The notes below the pieces were generated by a model that did no database searches, was not told the origin of the DNA, and was given only the letters and a program-made list of their open reading frames with translations. Positions 34,516 through 49,000 of a stretch of DNA of 64,000 nucleotides are shown here, piece by piece. The stretch is taken from contig CM055897.1 of assembly GCA_029582155.1 (NCBI GenBank), positions 10,096,482-10,160,481 of the forward strand. Direction: 5' to 3'. The position numbers and the translations under genes were made by a program. Source of the stretch: Panopea generosa. Taxonomy: Eukaryota; Mollusca; Bivalvia; Adapedonta; Hiatellidae. The stretch's first letter is position 1; the number at the start of each line of letters is the position of its first letter.

Positions 34516-34918
34516 AAAGCGCTCAAGAAATCTGAGGTAGCATTGTTAACGTTATATTATTTCCATATATATATATACACACACACACACACATACCTTC
34601 TTCAGAGGGTGACAACAAGACATACAAAAATGAGTCATGAGAAAGATTAAATGATGCAGGTTTAAATGAAAACAATATAAATATTATGTTATAATGTACA
34701 GGAACATTAGGATTTATGAATGGAATGGTAAAGTAGCTTAGCCGACCAAGTCTGTAACGTCTGACGTTCAGCGGTTCTCAGGTCCAGTGTTGAAACAATA
34801 TATGAGAGTAACTAAAATATATATATTCAAATTTTCCCAATTTTACCCCCCACCCCAACCCAACTCCCGCTATCGAAAAAAAAATTACAAAAATATCTCA
34901 AGGTGTTATATATGTTAT

Positions 34919-34997
34919 CCCTTTACTCCATAGATACACCTTTTCCCGCAGCTTTCAATATTAGAGGTGTCCAAAGGCATCTATATGAAGTAAAGGG
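34919..34997. mobile_element. mirror copy of the 79-bp TTAA MITE derivative
   Basis: CCCTTTACTCC at one end and GAAGTAAAGGG at the other, 79 bp, with TTAA after it. It is identical in structure to 26216-26294. Confidence 0.75.
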
Positions 34998-36639
34998 TTA
35001 AAAGGCAAAATTATGCTTTTTTTTGATAATTTACAGACCATCACTCTAGCTGTTATTGACCAGTGTGACTAAATCCAGGTCCCAGTTTCACTAAACATCT
35101 TAATTGACAGTTTATTAACTCTGGGCGGAGCTACAATTAAAGCCGAGATGATTGATGTTTGAAAGCCCATCCGCTGCCAAGGCCGTTTCTAAGCATAACT
35201 TGCGTTTTGTAGTTTGTACACGACTCATTCAGAATTGAATCATTCCTCCGTCAAAAAGGGTGGAGTCTGTGCAATGTCATTCACGCATGCGCAGTGATGA
35301 CTGAACACTAATTAATAATAACAAACTTCTTAATAAAAATATTTTGTAGGCTGTTTTAACAAATAAGAGCAACAAAATTTTGAAAATTGAAGTGATTCCA
35401 TAGGTTGTCAAATGAGGTTAAACACAAAGTGTTTTTTCCTGTTTTGAATTTTCACGACTTATTTTCTGCCCTGTTCAAAATATCCTGAATATAAATACAA
35501 TGTATTTAAGAAACCTATATATAACAGACAGCCATGTAAATAACTATAAAAAAACATAATCTGATAAGTTTGAACATGTGAAATGACTGTTGTGCTTGAA
35601 TATTAACTTCATAAATGAACCATGATTATACATTATGGGGATTCCTTTCAATTCTTTAGGAATCTTCATTTTCGTGATTCAATGATCTTCCTATCATTTA
35701 CTGAGCATTAGATATGGTCGATTCTTTTTTAAATGTTGCTGGGTTTTTTTTAGTGTTTTTTTTTTTAAATTTCAATAACTTTTGTCGACTCTGTCAAAAA
35801 TGTACCGAGTAGACGTCCAAAATATCCAGCTAATATATATGTTTTTAAGAAACCTTTTTTACTTTGACTAGTATTATGCCATTTCTTGCACATTATAGAT
35901 CAAAGTACCTCAAAAGGACTAAAAATGACGAGAGACAAATGTCCTATAAAGTAATTTAAAGTAAGTTTCAAGATTTAAATCAATTAATGTTGATTGTGTT
36001 GAAAAGATTACATATTAAGAACAAAACATAGACTAGAATAAGTAATAACGGTTTGTAGTGTAAATGCATATGAAATATCAAAATATATACAAACATGACA
36101 AAATGGTAGAAATAATGATATTGATAATGATTACATGTTAAGAACAAAATGTAGACTAGAATAAGTAAGAACAGTTTCTAGTGTATACGCATATCAAAAA
36201 TAACAAAATATATACAAACATGACAAAATGGTAGAAATAATAACATTGATAATGATTACATGTTAAGAACAAAATGTAGACTAGAATAATTAAAAACAGT
36301 TTCTAGTGAATATGCATATCAAAAATAACAAAATATATACAAACATGACAAAATGGTAGAAATAATGACATTGACAAGTTTTAAAGCGTAGCTACAAGCT
36401 TTCAGAGCAGGAGTTAGGAAGTTAATTTAGCTGTTCTTGGATTTTCTTTTTAATACATCACACACAGCCATGTAAATTTTTTATATACAAAATATGCAAT
36501 CTGATAAAAAGTTTGAACATATAAATATAATTCTTTACTGACATTCTTTTTCTTGAATATTAATGTCATGAATGAACCAAAGATACAAAGTGACAAAAGA
36601 AATGTACTAAAAGCTTTTGATATATATATTTACATTGAG
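34998..36639. repeat. no gene; mirror of the 125-bp tandem triplicate (36005-36374)
   Basis: The three-copy 125-bp unit of the left arm is present in reverse at 36005-36374. The remainder is AT-rich without genes. Confidence 0.7.
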
Positions 36640-37521
36640 CAGGGCTTCTAAAATCTTCAGTCTGACCGGACATTATCCGGATTTAACAATTCATTTCCAA
36701 AATTAATTTTATATTATGATAAAAAATGGGTCATTAATTTTCAAGGAACTAGTATAAAGGTCTGAAAATTGTGACAACAACCATAATCTTGGCTTTAATG
36801 ACCTGTTGATAGTGTGAAAAATACCTCGGGCACAGTTATGCTCACCAATTCCTTTGTGTGTAAATAAGCCTGTCGCCTGCTGTGATTTGGAAGAGTCGAT
36901 GACCGATTTTAGGGAAATATCTTGAAAGAATCTATCGAGGCATCCTTTTGATGCGTAATCATTGACCAGTATTAAAGAAACCATGTGACCTGTTATGTCA
37001 TCAATCACTTGGCCTTAGACTTGTTTTTTTAATTGATGGAAAATACTATTATTACTCAAATTTATATATAAACTCGTATAAAAATGTCAGGTTATTAATT
37101 TTCTTTTCAATGAAATAATATTAAATAGAAAAATCTAACTAATGTTGATTTAATCGCTCCTTTTCGTAAAAAAAAAACATTTTCGCTATTTAGGGTAACT
37201 GGACTTCCGGTTATACGATACACACAAATTTTATTCCAGTCAGAACGAATTCTTCATTAATTAAAGCGAAAACATCATGTCAGTCATTAAAAAGTAAACA
37301 ATTGTGATAAGGCAAGTTCTACATAATAACACAATACAAAAACATACTTGATATAGTTCTCTAATTAATAAAGTGAGAAAATGCATTAACATTATGGTGG
37401 ACATGTTGGGTGGGGTATGTTTACATGTACGTTGGTTTTAGTGATTTTTCCGATATATGTGCGATTGTTACGGTAGTAAAAAAAAATGACCGGTTTGCAT
37501 TTTGAAATTTTAGAAGCCCTG
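36640..37521. mobile_element. mirror copy of the hAT-like element
   Basis: Same 882-bp element with CAGGGCTTC ends as at 23694-24575. Confidence 0.7.
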
Positions 37522-37648
37522 ACATCGAAATGTAAGTACAAACGTATCTGTTCATATAAATAAATGGAATGAAACTGTTACTTTAATAAAAGAGAGGCAA
37601 GGGCCATAATGTGCTATTTTATATCTTTTGTCTTTCATAAAAAGGCAT

Positions 37649-40600
37649 TTATGGTGCACGTGCTGCCAGAATGTCACTTCCCCTCACATCAAAGCATACT
37701 GGAATTGGCAGTAATCCCAGAATACTCTCTTCCAAGTCACTGTTGCTGTCTATCGTAATGATACTTTGTAAGATGTCCATTTCAATTGTAAAGTCCTTGA
37801 ACCCACCATCATTTTCAATATCAACTGCTATCTCGACTGTCAGGTCTCCAACTGTGACTCCCTCAATGGAGCCAGTTAGTGTGACTACTGGGGCTTCAAT
37901 GTCCTAAGAATACATAATGCACAGTTAACGATTTTGTACAAATTTGAACGGCATTGAATACAAAAGTATAATTATGTGTTCAGTTTATATGTTAAATCAT
38001 TGAATGAAAAGAAAGAAACGTGAATGGGTCCATTATTGGTGATTATGTCAGATGAATACATTCATTGCATAGAAAATAAAAGCAAGGTTGACATTAATTG
38101 TTAAAAGTTTAGTTTTATTGTAATCTTTTTGTATAAAATATGCACTTTTTCTTCTTTATAAATGATTGCTCATGCATACTGTCATATGAGTAGTACCATA
38201 TAGTCCACTTACTAATCACTGGCAAACTATCTTACATACAGTGCATTGTTAGAGACTGGATTTGAATCCAGTATAAGGTGTGAAATGTTTCAAAGACAAT
38301 TTCTGTAGTTGTTTATGTGCAACAATTCTGCGCACTAAGGGAAGCAACTATGTCGGGATTTTGATAGTAGGTTACATCCCTTAACAAGCTCTTTATTTGT
38401 TATTTAACAAGGACATACTTTGAGTTATTTATTCCATAACTAACGGGGTAAAGTGTATTTTTTATTTAATGTTTCATTAAAAGGGGTATCAGAGAGTACT
38501 TATGAAGACTTTTAAGCAAATTCTATCCATACACTATTTCAAAATTGTCTTTAATTATGGAAGACTGCCTTCAGTAATAGACAACAATGACTATAGGGTT
38601 TTTTCTAGAGCGGAATGAAAGGGCGCAGCGCCCAGCCCCTTTTAGGCTCCGCCCTTCTGCCCTAAAAACGCCACCCTTCTTTGTTTAAATGCGCCCTGCT
38701 GCCCCAATTACAAGTCGTATATAAACAAACCAACTGTCAATCACATATATGTGTTAAGCATTTGCCGATAGTTAACTGATATGACACGTTTGACCCGAAT
38801 ACACAGGTATTCACCAGTCATTCTCTTGCGAAATATGTAACATTTAGCTAATCAGGTCCTTGTCGCCTGTGGATACAGCAAATGACGTCACACTCCAGTG
38901 ACTTTTGAAGTTAGTTTATGGGTAAAATATCATGTTTTTTTCCGATGCGCATATTTCGGAAACTAAATGCATTATATATAAAGGTGTTACAGATCTGTTT
39001 ACTGAGAATAAGCGTTTGTGCTTATTATATGACTTCTATAGGTTAATTACAAAGGAATTCAGGGTCCAAGCTAGCGAAAATGTCGTTATATTAAACTTTT
39101 ACACTTGCTCTGGCAGTCTGGAAAAGCTATGTAGACTTGTCCTAATTTTCAGTATACCGTTTACATAAGTCGCTAAAGATCACACTGTATTGGCTTGCCA
39201 GTTTGATCCCTATCCCTATAAACAATCAACTAACACATCAATTATCGGATTAATCGGCATCAAGCTGTGTTTTCTCTCCGGTCAAAATCAGCTGTGATTT
39301 GATCTAAAAATAGGTGATGACGTAATTCGCAGGTATCCCTAAACATTTAAAAGGGAAATAACTTACTTGGTTTCAGCAATAGAATATTATCTCTCTTGCC
39401 AAAATGGTGGCAATTATGTTTCTGAAGAGAATTCGCGATAGACCGTGATTTGCATAATGTCAGCTTTAGGTTCCGGTAATTTTATGAATATTTTATATAT
39501 TTACAATAATTGGAACTGCATGTATGTAAATTTTCTTCTGTGACAAAGTGAACGTTGATATTCAAATCGAGTTAAAGGTAAATAAAATGTGGGTGGGGTA
39601 CTATAGTAATTTAATAAACTTATTGCTTACTGGTTGTGTATATTCAGCATATAATTTTCTTTTGACAGTCATATCATGATTTACATACAGTATTGAAAAC
39701 AACAATTAACATAAATTATGTGGGCTTTTTTAAATATTTGAAATATAGTTGATTAGTTACAATTTTCTAGGTATTTGAGGGCTATCATAGATTGCATTTA
39801 TTTAGCATATTGCAAAGTTCTTTTGGATGGATTGAATAGCTTTCGAGGCTTGACATTGTCATTATAGTATGTTATGACAGTAAGCAACCATTAAAAAAGA
39901 AAAGGACAATGTTTAAAATAATGTTTTAAACTAACTCCTGCTCCCACACTGCCACTGAGTCTGGATAGACAGATATGATAGTTACTCAACAAAGACTAAG
40001 CACAACATAATAAGTTGGTCATACTGATAGAGAACATTCACTTCTCTCTGAATTTCTCTCACCTTTCTTATTCAAACTCTAATACTTGTGATTTACACAT
40101 GCATAATGTAAGGGGGAGATAACCCTATATTAAAAGAGACCACCAAAGAAAAAGTTTGACAATGGATATGCCAATAGTGCACAAACTTTGCTCCCTGCCC
40201 CTTTTTCTTGCTCCCTACCCCATTTCCTGGTCTAGAAAAAACACCAGACTAGTTTCTTCTTGGTACTGAATAAATAGGTATCCATTATTGTTATTTGAAC
40301 CACGATTGATTTTAGAGCTGGCATTTAAAATTCAAGATTTGGTCAATAAATTTTGAATACTACAGGGACAAAATATAACAAGTTATTGAACATACCTTTC
40401 AATGTACTACTTTTATAATAATTTACAGTAACAAATTATGTGGTACTCTTCACATTTTTTATGGTAAAAAAATGGCAAAATATCAATGATATCTATATAG
40501 GTTATACTTCTTTGAAGCACATTCTCAGAATATTCAGCAAGAGCCTAGCTCTTAAGCTCTTAAGCTATGAAATCTATTTATGTCTAAACTGAAGCTTTGT

Positions 40601-42091
40601 GGTTAGTCTACAATAAAACTTCAGTTTTCCAAAGATCATAAAACTGAATTTTAGGCTGACAATCTCATAACATGAAACATTGATGAAAAAAATAAAAATA
40701 AATAAAAAATAATCTTTTATCAGTCTAGTGGCAAGCAGTTCTGTGGACTCTACTACTAAATAATTTACCTTAATAACTGTATTCCTGGTAGAGTTCAGAA
40801 CAGCTACCTTCTGCCATTCAGCTGTGAGGCAATGCCCTACCTCAAGATACTGGCCAACAGTATAGGAAGCCTCAGATAGATCGCGCCACAATGTAATGTC
40901 AACTTTTTCACCATCCTCTTCCAGGGTAATTGTCCTTATTTTGGTGTCTGTCCCACCAACATTGACAGTTCTTATGGCTTCATTCTACAGAAGTAAAAAT
41001 AAACAATACATAAGTAACACTATAATGATTTAAAGCAACTGTTACTGTTGTTATTTCTATTTTTGAGTAAGACTTGAGACTAGAATAGAGGCAAACGTTT
41101 TGAATAACCATCATTTTAAATTGGTATGATCAAACAAGCGTAACTTGTCCAAATTCACTCCCTTCTTGTCAGCCTATCTTGTTCAAATTCATTCTACTCT
41201 TCTCTCCATCTTCCATGTCGAAATCTGGAAGGTTCATAGAGGAGAGTTCTTCATATACCGCAAGTGTTGTAAGATCCGGTTCGTATATAACATGTTATAA
41301 GCAGCTTTGGCAAGTATCATTTGGTACATGTAGGAACTAGTGTTAACATCCATTTTATTTCTTTCTATCCACTTCTAAAGTAACACATGTAAAATGTCAT
41401 GCATCAAGATATTTTAAATGAATCAATTGTATTTTTGAATGAATCAGTGGTTGGAATGTAATCTTTGAGTAATCAGAATTCCTTTTTTTGTGTTTGCAAA
41501 CTTGGTATTTTAATTGCATTTAGTAAGTAGATATACTGCTTATCTGTAGTCTGTGCAACATCAAGATATTGTTTAACGGTCAAGTATGACTGAGAAAATA
41601 ATAATATGCCATAGTATGAATTGCATGACTGACAAAATAAAATTATATACCTTTACTATCTGTCCTCGCACAGTACAGATCTCCTTTGTTGGCGAAGACT
41701 TGACAGCCTGTACTGTCTTTACAGGAGACGGAGGAATCACCAGATGGACTGCTTGGAGTCTTGTCTGGTCACTTATCTTTACCATTTGAGTTGACAAGAT
41801 TTTCGTGTTGGCCGTGAAAACAACCTTCTGTCCTTTGAGCAAGAAATTCCGTACATGGTAGGACCTCCCCTCCTTTACACTGCTGTGCCTACTTCTATCA
41901 TTGAAACTTGCCATCATGGCACCAGACCCATCTGCAATACTAAAATTGAGAATGGCACCTTCTGAGCTGGTATTCGAGAAGGTTGCTGTATGACCAATTT
42001 TCACGACTTGTATTGCGATATGTCCCGTGTTGTAAGGCACAGTCCTTATACTTGAAGTTGACTTCAAGTCTTGAAGTGATTTAAGAGACAT
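37649..42091 (-). CDS. RPA1-like OB-fold protein, right copy (3 exons)
   Basis: Exons on the minus strand are 42091-41651, 40984-40769 and 37903-37649. They are the exact mirror of the left copy, with all splice borders kept. The first 172 codons of open frame are identical between arms, so both copies look intact. It lies downstream of the right Helentron gene in the same direction, as in the left arm. Role and uncertainty are as for the left copy: a putative single-strand DNA-binding partner of the rolling-circle machinery. Confidence 0.65.
38594..40246. mobile_element. mirror copy of the 1.65 kb TIR element
   Basis: Same element with TAGGGTTTTTTCTAGA-type ends, within intron 2 of the right OB-fold gene. 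Confidence 0.6.
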
Positions 42092-43028
42092 TCTGAAAAT
42101 ACAAAGAAAAGACGTTAGAAAAATTGATTTTTATCTATGCAAGGCAAGACTTTTCATTTGATTTAGAAAAAAAAACTTTGATCAGAACTATTTCAGAATG
42201 TTTAGTGAGGAAATGTAGCAAGGTGATATTAATATATTTCAGTCAGAAAAACGATCTGTTGGACATAGTACTAGTTGGTACTGCAGGAGCAACATTTCTT
42301 AAGAAAATGAGAGAAGTTAATATGTCAAACCAATTTCCAGTTGTATGTCTTTATCATTCACACTCAGACATGATCAAATTTGGAATAAGAAAAAAATGTG
42401 TTATATAATACATGTCCTCAGGGATATCCATTTTCAAGAATAGGGATGGGAAAAGTTTTAGACCTAAATAAAAGGTTAACTTTGAATTATATTTTAATTC
42501 ACCTTCTTTCAGTACAGAGAACACAACTATGTATGACACATTGTCCCCTTTGCGCAAAAGTGATCAAACTGCTTATATATACATGTTTCATATGCGATAT
42601 AAATATGCGGTTAAAACTGTTGTTATCATCCAAGCTGAAGTCGGTTAACTATTTGGAAATCTTGTGTTTGATGAGAGTAAATTCTTCAATTATTGCCAAA
42701 AGAGTAGTTTGTAGTCATTTATTAGGGAGTGTGCTAATTGGATCATGAGTATGTTGCATATTAGTCAGTCTGAGAATACCCTGTAGTTTTTTTAAACATG
42801 ATTTATAAATTGATTTTATTGAGCATGTCTTTAAAGTCTGTTCCAGATACAAAATATTGAAACCAGCCATTTACAAAAGGAAGACCTGTAGACTAGACCA
42901 GACACTGAAGTCTTTGGTCCAAATAGTCTAGATATTGCTCCGAACCTTTAGATGAACCTGTCTGAAGCTCGAGTTGTAGGCTACATGCTTTGATAATCAC
43001 TGAATATTCAGAAAGTAAGAACAACAAA
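42092..43028. other. intergenic, mirror of 18187-19122; no gene seen
   Basis: Same content as the left arm, with occasional substitutions (for example one Lys/Arg change in a meaningless frame). Confidence 0.5.
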
Positions 43029-43072
43029 CTAAAGAAAAGCAACAATTGGTTTATGGTCTGAGTAATAAGATT

Positions 43073-46000
43073 CTAGGGTAGTGCAAGAGAAATTATCATA
43101 TATGTTTTAATGTAAACATGATCCAAGCAGGTGCCATAGTCTGTTGTTACTTTGGTCATAACCTGTTGCAAGTGATGTCTTTCTAAAACAGGGTTCAATG
43201 ACTTCTGGTTATTATAATCTATATTGGTGTCCCCCATAATAAGGATAGGTTTATCTGTGTTCAATAGTAACATCAACTCTTCTAAGAAATTCATGAAATT
43301 TGATACAGTGGCTTTCCTGGGGCTGCAATATATAAATACTGCTTGTACTGTACTGTTTCTGTAATTGAAGGTGGCTATGGTTGTGTCAATATCATGAATA
43401 AGACAATTTCTCAAATCAGAAATACAAGTCTTAGAGTATATGACTGTTCCTTTATAAGACCTACTTTCTGTTACAGTCTCATCATCAAATCGGTACATGT
43501 TAAAACCAGGCATTTCATATGCTTCTTGAGAATCTGTACTTTTCAATCTACTTTCTGTAATAGCAATAATGTTTGCATTAGTCATATTGGTGTCAGCCAA
43601 TAAATCGTCCATGTGTAAATGAAGGGACCTGCTGTTATGGTATATGATTTTCATGTTTGAGGAATCATTTTTTAATGATGGAATGCAGGGCCAAAGATTT
43701 GCATCAGTTCGCAAACGAGACATTTCATCTACAACAGAGTTGGAAACCGACATCTTGTGTTCATTTAAATGAAGGATGTGAACACCTTCCAATTTTTGAA
43801 GTCTACTTAATCCGACATAATGCATGTGATTTTGCTTCCTTTGACCAAAATGCAAAACGGCCTCCTTCATAGTAGATCCCTGTGATTTATGGATAGTTTT
43901 TGCTGATGCTAATTTTAAAGGAAATTGTCTCCTTGTTACAAAGCATGCTTTATATCTTCCAACACTAAACTTTCTTGTTATCTCTAAGATTGGTGTCCAA
44001 GTTTGACATATTCCACTATTGTACAAATGTGAATACTTTGTTCTCATGGTACTTCCAATTTTACTGTCTAGGAACAAAACCCACACAATGCTGCATCTCT
44101 TGGAATTCAAAACTCTGAAATCCAGCCTTTTAATTAAACAAGTTGCCCCATTTGTTAAACCATCCTCTACATCAACATTAACACACACCTCAGCTGATAA
44201 ATTTTCTGCTAAATGCAAGTTTTTAAATAAACCCATAGTCTTAGCAGGATCATCTGGAATTTGACTTTTGATCTTTTCTACAAGGCATTCAGATGTACTT
44301 CCCGTTACTGTGTCTATGGCTAGAATGACACATTTACAATGATTGTCCACTCTGTTATATGCACTTTCATTGTAGGAGTTCACTTCTTTATTTGTGGTAA
44401 ATAAGTGAGGAATATCTGTAGCAGAAGCAATTTCTTCAGATATTAAACAACCTTGCAGAGTTTTCAAATCGCTATCTGTCTGATTCCCTTCACGTAACCT
44501 ATTTAACAACTCGGCAAATTGCCTATCGTCTTTTTGTCGCATGATTTCATTCAGTTCAAACATTTGGAAATGTTCTTTCCATAAATTGGATGCAAGGGGC
44601 CCATATCCTTCCTTGATATCTTCAAAAATCCAACTGTCCATTACAGGCTTTAATTGGAACAAGTCTCCAATAGCAATTATACTAACCCTTCCAAATGACT
44701 GGGTACATGAAAATATTTCTTGTAATCTACGGTTGATGTAATTGAACAATCTGTTACCAACCATTGATATTTCATCTATAAATACTACTCTTAAACTGCG
44801 AAACTTCACTCTCATTGTATCCAATTGCTGCATATCTAATGGTTTGTAAGTGAAATTTTGATTTGCAGGAATGCAAAACAAAGAGTGAATTGTACTCCCA
44901 CCAATATTGTGAGCTGCTTTTCCAGTTGGAGCACAAAGCACTGCCTTTATGTGGTCAGGACATTCACCAAGCTGTTTGGAAAAAAAACGAGTGACAGCTT
45001 GATACAGAGCAGTTGTGAGAACACTTTTTCCAACACCAGCACCACCACTTAAAAAGCAATACAGTGGAGTGTCTTTTGTTTTGATTAAATGAAGAACATG
45101 GTAAAAGAAAAACTGTTGACTTTCATTTAATGACCTTGCTAAATCCATGTAACCCTCTTTAGACATGCCAATGGTGGTGATCTCCGTCGTATTCAATTGC
45201 TTTCTGGTTATACCTAAATCAAGAGCAAGGTCATATGTATGATCTGTTTGTTTTGGATCAAAGCATCCATACATATCACAGTAATTTGATTGCTGCTGAC
45301 TGTCTATCTCTTCAGTATGTTGTATCTCTTGAGAGACAAGGTTGGAATCATTTTCTAATAAGACCTGGTCTTCGACAATATCAATTATATTTCCAAGTGG
45401 TTCATATCTTTGTTTGTTTGCCCGAATAGTGTGGATGTGCAAAGCATAATTTTCTTCATATGTCAAACAAGCCCCTATTAAATCAAACAGTTCGTCCCGC
45501 CAAGGGAAAAATAGCATCAACTGTTCTCGATAGTGATTTTCAGGATCAAGTGCTTTGCTGTAACGTACATACCTTATAACCTTTGCAATCTTTCTTTTTC
45601 TGAGAACTGTCCCATCAGTCATTATGTACTCATCAGTATTGTGGTTTAATATTTCTTCACCATTGACAATATCTATCGTTTCTTCTGTCAACACATTGTC
45701 TTGAAGTGATTCAACTATTTTTTCACCATCAACAGTTTTTGCCATTTTTTCTGGTTTTGATCTGTCTGAAAGTGTTTCATCATTATCTAATATAAACAAA
45801 TCTTCAGTTTTGTTATCATCAACATCATCTTCCTCTGGCAGTGTGTCTGCACTGCGACTGTTATTCCTCCTTTTTACTTTTTTAGGCAAAATTATCTGAA
45901 ACATTGACATGAAATCAGCTAAGCAGCAAGAATTCAATTCCACTGGTCGTCGCTGGTACCGTTTGATGTTATCAGATTCAATGTTGGTGGATTCCATTGG

Positions 46001-49000
46001 CATGCCTTCAAGAACGTCTTTTGGCTTCAAAAGGAAGACCCTACTCTCTGGTTCAGTTGTGTTAATAAACACACATACTCTACTACTCATGCGCATTGGG
46101 ATCTGTAGAATTAGGTAGGCAGCTTCCTGGGCACATATTTCAACATGCGTAAGAAATCTGTTTCCTATATGTCGAACTTGCTGTTTCAAGTCTGAATGTG
46201 CTCTGCTAGCTTCTTTAGATGCTTCATACAATAAGGCTGACATGCCCCTTTGTCCTTTAGATATGTATGAGACAATATATGCAGCACATGCATATGCATC
46301 AATGATGTATTGAACATCAATGTTTGCCTCCCAAGCTCTTAACAAATTCTCATTGTAAGAGTTAATACGAACTTCTGATGGCAGTCGCTTTAAGAAAACC
46401 TTCGGAGAAGTCAATGAAGAACGAATGGCTTTTATGTAACTCTCTTCTGTCATTTGGACTAAACCCAAGAAATCTTGGAAAGACATATCTTGCACTTCGC
46501 ATGACTTTATATCTGTCAGAGTTTGAAAGATTTTCTGAAAATCTACAGAAGCTTTTTTAAGGAGTGGGTCTTTGGAATCTAGTGGCTGTAGGATTGTAGT
46601 TACTGGCATTGGGGGTAATGGGAACCCAAAGCGACATATTGGTTTGTCTTTTTTTCTGCAGGTCCGTGCATGTCTGTGAGTTTGATAATTGATCAAGATT
46701 GGAATGTCAGGGTTTTTTTCACATGTTATGTGTTTCTCTATAAATTGTTCAGAAACAGTCTCAGAACTTGGTCCATATATTGGTGCACGTTCTACCCAAA
46801 CTAATATATGGATATGAGGAGATCCTCTTTGCTGAAATTCTACTCGATAAAAGAAATCTCTTATTTTCCCTAACGGTTCCAATTTACTTTGTAAAACAGT
46901 AGAAATGAAAATTTGAACTCTGTTATTAAAATAGCGGGCACAAGTGACAGGATCAGCTTTAATAAGTTCACACTTTTGAATCCAAGTAAGGGAATTAATT
47001 TCTTCATCAGAGTAAGTCTTGTTATTTACTAGTTTGCCAAGTACTTTCAATAGACATATCCATCTTGTTTCTGCAGCAGAAAAAGAGCAAAACCATGTCG
47101 GAATTCCCAACTGCCTTATCATAGCAAATATGTCTTTCTTAGCACTTTCCCAATAAGCAGGAGATCCACGAAGTGTTCGTAAAACCCGGTAACCTTCATT
47201 TAATCTAACGATAGAATCAAAAGAACTCGGAGCGAGGACTTCACTTACTGTAAACTTTTTTGTTCCATCCACACATTTTCTCATAGCCTGCGAAACCTTG
47301 TCTTGAATTTGCTTTATTTGGAGAACTTTTAATTTGAAGAAAAGGTTAGGGATACAACTAGCTGCTCGTCTATCAAAACATCTTATTTCCCATCTACAAA
47401 TGTCACTGTAATAAACAGGTACTTTACGACTATTATAACATGGACGCTCTTGTCCACAATACAGTGTAGGAAATGAAAGAATTTCAGCATGTGTGTCCTG
47501 AAACAGTCCTAACGGTATTTGGCCTTCTCCTGGAGCAAATGACAATGGTGTTAAGCCCCTAACATCGGAAGGGTGAAGTAAAGTATCTGTATTTCCCGTA
47601 AGACGGTCATTAAAATTGTCCACCTCCGTCCAACCATCAGACTGTTCACAATTTGATTCTTCTTGGTTCTGATTTGATGCACAACTTGCAGTTGCTTCCT
47701 CAAGTGATTCTGTAGGATCTACAGATTGATTAGTTGTGTCATAGAAATCATCCTGATCTGTCAGTTGCCAATCTTCATTCAATACAATTCCTTCTTTTTG
47801 GAACAATGGACTGTGAAGTAAAAGCCATTTCAAAGCTTTCACACATTTATTTGGCCGTATTGATTCATACATGACCGAGTGTAAATAACTCAACTTTCTT
47901 TTCAGTTTCACTTGAACAGTCTCAATGTCATTTAATGATCTTGGCAAACTTCTTACAGTTGAATTAACATCTGTGGGAACATTTACAACATTTCCTCTTA
48001 AACTTCTTTGGCCACCTCTTGGTTTTTCAACTAATTGCATAAAAGGGATTCTTGGACTGATGAGTCTTTCTTCCATTGAGGTCAACTCCAGTTCTGGTGG
48101 CTTTGTAGGAAAACCCATTCCATTAGCAACAGCACATCTTGGCATTTTTCCTTCTTTTATATTTGAGGAGCAAGTCAAACAAATCCATTCAACTTCACCT
48201 TCACTTTTAATGCCTTGTAGACAAAGAACATTCGAAGATTTTTTGGGGATTTTTTGCACGTCCACAACACTTTTCCGGAACCAGGTTTGTGTACAACATG
48301 AACACACATATACTGGTCCCATCCGAACATCTTCTTTGAATTTCGCTATAATACCTTCCCTGAAAGACATGGTTTTAGGCTTTCCTTTATTACTATTTTT
48401 TAGTGGTATTTTAGGCTGTCCTTTATTACTAGTTTTTCGTGGTGTTTTCGGAAAAGTATTGCTACTGTTGAAAACATATTTGGCAGCAGAATGGCTAGGA
48501 AAAATTGAAGATGATACAGACCGTTTCTTTCGTTTTCCGAGTATAGATGGTGTTATGGTAAGCGAGTCACCAACAGTAACAGGAACTATATTTTCATGTC
48601 TAGGAGGAAACTTTAACGGACTTATGTGTACAGCATGCACTTCAAATTGTACCAAACATAGAGGTGAAGTTGACAAGGATTTCGCCAATTCTCTTAAATA
48701 TGCACACAACTGTGGAATTGTCGTTAGAAGAATTAGAACACTCTTTCCATCTGTATGACAGAGACCGTCATCTCCTCTACTATGAGGATCAAAAACATAA
48801 AATTCTTCCTTAACCTTTCTAATAGAAACTGCAGCAGAATGAAACACAACCAGGCATGTAGAACATAGGGTAAAGGTCAAAACCAGACTATTGTCTAACG
48901 ACATACCAAGTTCTGATGAAAAACCAGGTATCATTGAACCAAAATAATTTGCACATAACCTATACCTATAATACAAATTTCCGAAATACACAAGATTTGG

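Noticed and set aside
34344-34526. Minus-strand frame encoding a proline run
   Set aside because: The prolines come from the 29-G homopolymer.
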